Source: an uncultured Chitinophagaceae bacterium
GTDB lineage: Bacteria > Bacteroidota > Bacteroidia > Chitinophagales > Chitinophagaceae
NCBI GenBank assembly: GCA_946479005.1
Contig: CAMLEM010000035.1
Location: 1-10,325 of the forward strand
Direction of reading: 5' to 3'
DNA length: 10,325 nucleotides
Below, one piece after another: positions 6,775 through 10,325 of this stretch; position 1 is the first letter of the stretch; the number at the start of each line of letters is the position of its first letter. Under the pieces are notes generated by a model. That model had not been told where the DNA came from. It was given only the letters and a program-made list of their open reading frames with translations, and did no database searches. The translations under genes were made by a program, and so were the position numbers.

Positions 6775-7821
6775 ATGCCCAATAAAATTTTTTCGGGAGA
6801 TGACCTTCTCCTGGAAAGTTCTGCTACGGTGAACCTTAAACTTACCACCGAAAAGTACTGGGTACAGCCTTACCTGGTCGCAGGGGTGGGCGCTCATAAA
6901 TACCGCTCTTATTATGGGGCATTCCTTCCTTTAGGCCTGGGCTTTAAAGTGAATTTCTTCGATGAAGCGGCTTTGTTTATGAATTCGACCTACCGGGTGG
7001 CAGTTACCACGGAAACGGCGAACTACCATTTCCAGCATAACATCGGTTTCGCAGGAGCGATTCAAAAAAAGAAAGAGCCTGTTGTGATACCGCCCCCGCC
7101 GCCGCCGGATTCAGATGGCGACGGGATCATCGACCCCGATGATAAATGCCCCACTGTGCCCGGGATCGCGAAATACCAGGGTTGCCCGATTCCCGATACC
7201 GATAAGGATGGCATCAATGATGAAGAAGATAAATGTCCCACCGTTCCCGGGCTTGCCCGTTACCAGGGATGTCCCATCCCGGATACGGATAAGGACGGTA
7301 TCAACGATGAGGAAGATAAATGTCCCACCGTTGCGGGAGTTGCCAGGTACCAGGGTTGCCCCGTGCCCGATACTGACGGGGATGGCATCAATGATGAAGA
7401 GGATAAATGTCCGACCCTGGCAGGTCCAAGGGAAAACCAGGGATGCCCCGTCATTCCTGACGAGGTGAAGAAACGCGTGGATGTCGCTGCCAAGAACATT
7501 CTGTTCGTAACAGGTAGCTACAAACTGGTGGCTTCTTCTTATAAAGGCCTCAATGATGTGGTGAAGATTATGCAGGAAAATCCTGATATGAAACTGTCGA
7601 TCGAAGGTCATACCGATTGGGTGGGTGCAGACGAGTACAACCAGACCCTGAGTGAGAACCGTGCCGGTGCCGTGAGGAGCTATATCGTAAGCAAGGGCAT
7701 CGACGAAAGCCGGATCACCTCTGCTGGCTACGGGGAAAGCAAACCTGTAGCGGATAATAAGACCGCCGCCGGCCGGCAGAAGAACAGGCGGGTGGAAATG
7801 ACGCTGACCTACTATCAATAA
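6775..7821 (+). CDS. 3' fragment of the OmpA-family gene (barrel remainder, TSP3 repeats, OmpA domain)
   Basis: The ATG at 6775 is one codon after the TAA, so a ribosome finishing the first fragment could in principle restart here and make 348 residues. This product would have no signal peptide and probably would not reach the outer membrane. It contains barrel-like strands (WVQPYLVAGVGAHKY, FLPLGLGFKVNFFDEAALF), the linker PVVIPPPPPP, four TSP3 repeats and the OmpA domain. In full-gene numbering, D377 (in GHTDWVG) and R392 (in SENRAGAV) are the predicted diaminopimelate-binding pair and have the same 15-residue spacing as E. coli OmpA D271 and R286. GRQKNRRVEM near the end completes the signature. 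The domain calls are secure; whether this is an independent protein is doubtful. Confidence 0.65.
   Translation: MPNKIFSGDDLLLESSATVNLKLTTEKYWVQPYLVAGVGAHKYRSYYGAFLPLGLGFKVNFFDEAALFMNSTYRVAVTTETANYHFQHNIGFAGAIQKKKEPVVIPPPPPPDSDGDGIIDPDDKCPTVPGIAKYQGCPIPDTDKDGINDEEDKCPTVPGLARYQGCPIPDTDKDGINDEEDKCPTVAGVARYQGCPVPDTDGDGINDEEDKCPTLAGPRENQGCPVIPDEVKKRVDVAAKNILFVTGSYKLVASSYKGLNDVVKIMQENPDMKLSIEGHTDWVGADEYNQTLSENRAGAVRSYIVSKGIDESRITSAGYGESKPVADNKTAAGRQKNRRVEMTLTYYQ
7108..7455 (+). repeat. Four tandem 87-bp coding repeats (thrombospondin type 3, calcium-binding)
   Basis: The units are 7108-7194, 7195-7281, 7282-7368 and 7369-7455, each 29 codons. Each encodes D-x-D-x-D-G-x-x-D, then DKCPT, then about nine residues and QGCP. 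The aspartates fit calcium binding, and each unit has two cysteines. By hand count, units 2 and 3 differ at 16 of 87 bases and about 12 of these differences are silent, so the copies are fairly old and kept alike by selection on the protein. In OmpA-type proteins such repeats form a stiff spacer between the barrel and the peptidoglycan-binding domain. Confidence 0.88.
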
Positions 7822-7833
7822 GTTCTTATGAAT

Positions 7834-7871
7834 AAATAGAAAAGCCCTTCAGATGAAGGGCTTTTCTATTT
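7834..7871 (+). terminator. Rho-independent terminator after the OmpA-family gene
   Basis: The arms 7834-7850 and 7855-7871 are perfectly complementary over 17 bp around the loop AGAT, with core AAGCCCTTC/GAAGGGCTT. The A-rich 5' flank and T-rich 3' flank form part of the stem, so it could act in either direction. It begins 13 nt after the TAA at 7819-7821 and separates this unit from fusA. Confidence 0.9.
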
Positions 7872-7939
7872 TCCGGAACTAGAAGATAAATGCCATAAAA
7901 AATTAGCAACCCGTACCTAAAGATTCGCCTCTAATTACG

Positions 7940-7947
7940 TACCTTTG
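7940..7947 (+). promoter_or_regulatory. Candidate -7 promoter element for fusA
   Basis: TACCTTTG is an exact match to the Bacteroidota -7 consensus TAnnTTTG and is followed by CC. No TTTG is seen at the expected -33 distance. It lies after the upstream terminator and 80 nt before the fusA start, so transcription would begin near 7953 and give a leader of about 75 nt. The position between terminator and gene makes this the best promoter candidate in the window. Confidence 0.55.
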
Positions 7948-7954
7948 CCCGCCA

Positions 7955-7990
7955 TTCCAAAATCCGGGTACTTCGAAAACCGGTTTGGAA
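7955..7990 (+). other. Imperfect inverted repeat in the presumed fusA leader
   Basis: TTCCAAA (7955-7961) pairs with TTTGGAA (7984-7990), and CCGG (7964-7967) pairs with CCGG (7980-7983). This gives an 11-bp stem with a 2-nt bulge (AT, 7962-7963) and a 12-nt loop. It would sit at the very 5' end of the mRNA if transcription starts near 7953, leaving a 37-nt A-rich unpaired stretch before the ATG. There is no T-run after it, so it is not a terminator. It may stabilise the mRNA or be a regulatory or protein-binding site; the function is unknown. Confidence 0.45.
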
Positions 7991-8027
7991 GATCTCATCG
8001 AATTAAACATTTGAAAATAAACAGTTA

Positions 8028-10172
8028 ATGCCCGATTTAAAATTTCAGCGAAACTTTGGTATTGCCGCCCACATCGATGCCGGAAAGACCACAACAACAG
8101 AGCGCATCCTGCGCTATACAGGGATGATTCACCGTATCGGTGAGGTGCACGATGGCGCTGCTACCACCGACTGGATGGAGCAGGAGAAGGAAAGAGGTAT
8201 CACGATCACCTCAGCGGCGGTGAGCTGCCAGTGGAATTTTCCTACGGATAAAGGAAAAGCTACCCCCGCTTCCAAAAGTTATTATTTCAATATCATCGAT
8301 ACTCCGGGCCACGTGGATTTCACAGTGGAAGTGGAGCGTTCGATGCGTGTGCTTGACGGGCTGATCGCCCTGTTTTCTGCCGTGGATGGCGTGGAGCCCC
8401 AGTCGGAGACCGTTTGGCGCCAGGCCAACCGCTATGGTGTTCCCCGGATCGGTTTCGTAAATAAGATGGATCGTGCAGGAGCAGACTTCCTCAACGTGGT
8501 AAAGCAGGTAAAGGAAATGCTTGGTTCCAAGGCGGTTCCCCTGCAATTGCCGATAGGCGCCGAAGATAACTTCAAAGGTGTGGTTGACCTGATCAAAATG
8601 AAAGGTATTATCTGGCATATGGAAACCGAGGGTATGACCTTCGATGAGATCCCGGTGCCTGAAGATATGGTCGAAGAAGCCAATGAGTGGAGAGCCAGTC
8701 TCGTGGAAGCAGTGGCAGAATACGATGACAGGCTGATGGAAAAATTCTTCGATGATCCCAACTCGATCACAGAGGACGAAATGCACGAAGCCATCCGCAA
8801 GGCTACGATCGACCTGAGCATTGTACCGATGATGTGCGGTTCTTCGTTTAAGAACAAAGGTGTTCAAACAGCACTCGATGCGGTTTGTCGCTACCTGCCT
8901 TCGCCAGTGGATATCCCCGATACAGTGGGCACCCACCCCGATACCGGGGAAGAGATCACCAGAAAGGCCGATCCCAAAGAGCCTTTTGCAGCCCTGGCCT
9001 TCAAGATCATGACCGATCCGTTTGTTGGAAGGCTTGCGTTCTTCCGTGTGTATTCAGGTCACCTCGATGCAGGTTCTTATGTGTTGAACGTAAGAAGCGG
9101 TAAAAAGGAGAGGATCAGCCGCATTATGAAAATGTTCGCCAACAAGCAAAACCCCATTGATTTCATCGAAGCCGGTGATATCGGGGCTGCTGTGGGTTTC
9201 AAAGAAATAAAAACCGGGGATACGCTGTGTGATGAAAATAACCCGATCACTCTTGAGAATATGTTCATTCCCGAGCCTGTGATCGCGATCGCGGTTGAGC
9301 CGAAGACCCAGGCGGATGTGGACAAGATGGGAATGGCCATTGCCAAGCTGGTGGAAGAAGATCCAACCTTACGTGTGAACACCGATGAGGAAACCGGCCA
9401 GACCATTCTTCGCGGGATGGGTGAATTGCACCTGGAGATCATTATCGACAGGATGAAAAGGGAATTCAAGGTGGAAGTGAACCAGGGGGCTCCCCAGGTA
9501 GCTTATAAAGAAGCCTTCAATGCTTCGATCGAACACCGCGAAACTTTGAAAAAGCAAACCGGCGGTCGTGGTAAGTTCGCTGACATCATCTTTGAACTTG
9601 GACCTGTGGACGCGGATTGGAAGGCGGAGAATCCTGACAAGCATTTCCAGTTCATCAACAACATCGTGGGAGGATCCATTCCCAGGGAATTCATTACGCC
9701 CATCCAGAAAGGTTTTGAGCAGGCGATGACCAATGGTGTGCTGGCGAATTATCCCGTCGATAATATGAAGATCCGTGTATTCGACGGAAGTTTCCACGCC
9801 GTGGACTCTGATGCAATGTCGTTTGAACTTTGCGCCAAGCAGGGCTTCCGTGAGGCTGCCCGTAAGGCAAAGCCGATCCTCCTTGAACCGATAATGAAGG
9901 TGGAGGTACTTACCCCCGAACAGTATATGGGAGATGTAACCGGGGACCTGAACAGACGTCGTGGGATGATGGAAGGAATGGACTCCCGGGCGGGTTCCCA
10001 GGTGATAAAAGCAAAGGTTCCCCTGAGTGAGATGTTTGGATATGTGACCCAGCTCCGCTCGATGTCCTCGGGACGAGCCTCCTCTACGATGGAATTCTCG
10101 CACTATGCTCCTGTTCCCAACAATATCGCTGAAGAGGTGATAGCGAAGGTGAAAGGAAAGGTAAGTGCCTGA
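8028..10172 (+). CDS. fusA: Translation elongation factor G
   Basis: EF-G is the cytoplasmic GTPase that drives tRNA-mRNA translocation on the ribosome and, with ribosome recycling factor, helps split ribosomes. The 714-residue product is full length. The GTPase motifs are G1 AHIDAGKT (14-21), G2 RGITIT (56-61), G3 DTPGH (91-95, catalytic H95), G4 NKMD (145-148) and G5 GSSF (271-274). Domain II begins near 318 ([19 protein letters not shown]), domain III near 415, domain IV near 490 ([16 protein letters not shown] at 512-519; loop [10 protein letters not shown] at 590-599) and domain V near 618 (LEPIMKVEV). A short insertion at about 71-84, before the G3 strand, lengthens the G domain relative to E. 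coli. The sequence looks like the main housekeeping EF-G rather than a divergent paralogue. It stands alone between two terminators without rpsG upstream or rpsJ downstream. The ATG is chosen for the start [15 protein letters not shown]. Confidence 0.98.
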   Translation: MPDLKFQRNFGIAAHIDAGKTTTTERILRYTGMIHRIGEVHDGAATTDWMEQEKERGITITSAAVSCQWNFPTDKGKATPASKSYYFNIIDTPGHVDFTVEVERSMRVLDGLIALFSAVDGVEPQSETVWRQANRYGVPRIGFVNKMDRAGADFLNVVKQVKEMLGSKAVPLQLPIGAEDNFKGVVDLIKMKGIIWHMETEGMTFDEIPVPEDMVEEANEWRASLVEAVAEYDDRLMEKFFDDPNSITEDEMHEAIRKATIDLSIVPMMCGSSFKNKGVQTALDAVCRYLPSPVDIPDTVGTHPDTGEEITRKADPKEPFAALAFKIMTDPFVGRLAFFRVYSGHLDAGSYVLNVRSGKKERISRIMKMFANKQNPIDFIEAGDIGAAVGFKEIKTGDTLCDENNPITLENMFIPEPVIAIAVEPKTQADVDKMGMAIAKLVEEDPTLRVNTDEETGQTILRGMGELHLEIIIDRMKREFKVEVNQGAPQVAYKEAFNASIEHRETLKKQTGGRGKFADIIFELGPVDADWKAENPDKHFQFINNIVGGSIPREFITPIQKGFEQAMTNGVLANYPVDNMKIRVFDGSFHAVDSDAMSFELCAKQGFREAARKAKPILLEPIMKVEVLTPEQYMGDVTGDLNRRRGMMEGMDSRAGSQVIKAKVPLSEMFGYVTQLRSMSSGRASSTMEFSHYAPVPNNIAEEVIAKVKGKVSA

Positions 10173-10193
10173 TCATATTAAGAACATCAGACG

Positions 10194-10224
10194 AATCCCG
10201 CCCCCAGGCGGGATTTTTCTTTTT
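10194..10224 (+). terminator. Rho-independent terminator after fusA
   Basis: AATCCCGCC (10194-10202) pairs perfectly with GGCGGGATT (10207-10215) around the loop CCCA, followed by the T-rich tract TTTCTTTTT (10216-10224). It starts 21 nt after the fusA stop and shows that fusA ends its transcription unit here. The remaining 101 bases (10225-10325) show no start of an ORF, RNA gene or repeat that I can recognise. Confidence 0.92.
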
Positions 10225-10325
10225 AGCCTGTATAATCTTTTACACAAGGACTATAAATTAACCGAGATCAAGGGGTTGCTTCGTTCGTGGCACCAGCTTT
10301 GTGAATAGGCGGTGGGTATTTTAGA

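Larger units (their letters stand above)
6487..7821 (+). pseudogene. OmpA-family outer-membrane protein gene interrupted by an in-frame TAA codon
   Basis: Read as one gene this is 444 codons, with a TAA at codon 95 (6769-6771). The frame is the same on both sides, so the break is a nonsense change and not a frameshift. The layout is signal peptide (1-20), an N-terminal beta-barrel-like domain (about 25-195), a Lys-rich and six-proline linker ending at 7107, four TSP3 repeats, and a C-terminal OmpA domain. Such proteins sit in the outer membrane and hold it to peptidoglycan. The break falls inside the putative barrel, in the sequence GSYIN-stop-PMPNK. By my recollection of related Bacteroidota proteins, a tyrosine is expected there, which one base change (TAT or TAC to TAA) would destroy. 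Downstream sequence shows no decay: no further stops, and all motifs are intact. The break is therefore recent, a sequencing or assembly error, or tolerated by readthrough or restart. Confidence 0.75.

Noticed and set aside
7108..7455. Regularly spaced repeats that could suggest a CRISPR array or satellite.
   Set aside because: The repeats are contiguous 87-bp coding units with TSP3 protein sequence, no spacers, and mostly silent differences.
7111..7818. A 235-residue - strand ORF across the OmpA repeats and domain.
   Set aside because: It has the low-complexity pattern expected from the reverse of TSP3 repeats; the + strand domains are unmistakable.
10225..10325. Possible start or end of another gene in the last 101 bases.
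   Set aside because: Short open frames on the - strand give no recognisable protein sequence, and no promoter or RNA fold is clear.

Overview
The window looks like chromosomal DNA from a member of the Bacteroidota, most likely near the Chitinophagaceae or Sphingobacteriia. The evidence is a DAHP synthase fused to a C-terminal chorismate mutase, TAnnTTTG-type promoter -7 elements, A-rich leaders without Shine-Dalgarno sequences, an OmpA protein with thrombospondin type 3 repeats, and a Bacteroidota-style EF-G. Placement below phylum is inference from memory of related proteins. I see no phage, transposon, CRISPR or tRNA signal.

Region 1 (1-3932, + strand) is the 3' part of a shikimate/chorismate operon. 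It holds the end of the DAHP synthase-chorismate mutase fusion, then aroB, aroA and aroC. The genes are 5 nt apart or overlap by 4 and 8 nt, which suggests translational coupling. Together they cover the first, second, sixth and seventh steps of the pathway, plus the chorismate-to-prephenate branch. AroA has an unusual active-site loop.

Region 2 (3921-6361) is a divergent pair of envelope genes. A secreted VanX/DdpX-type D-Ala-D-Ala dipeptidase lies on the - strand and its end overlaps the end of aroC by 12 nt. A YcbB-type L,D-transpeptidase lies on the + strand. Both are predicted to act outside the cytoplasmic membrane on peptidoglycan stem peptides or their fragments. Only 56 bp separate the two start codons.

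Region 3 (6362-7872) holds an OmpA-family outer-membrane protein. Its reading frame is interrupted by one in-frame TAA at codon 95 with no frameshift. The downstream part has four TSP3 calcium-binding repeats and a peptidoglycan-binding OmpA domain. A 17-bp perfect hairpin terminator closes the unit.

Region 4 (7873-10325) is a monocistronic fusA (EF-G) with its own promoter, a hairpin in the presumed leader and its own terminator. The usual rpsL/rpsG/rpsJ neighbours are absent. The last 100 bp contain nothing I can name.

Most of the window is ordinary core metabolism. I do not see convincing evidence of an undescribed system. The points most worth checking are the nonsense codon in the OmpA gene, the atypical AroA loop, the divergent dipeptidase/L,D-transpeptidase pair, and the isolated fusA with its leader hairpin.
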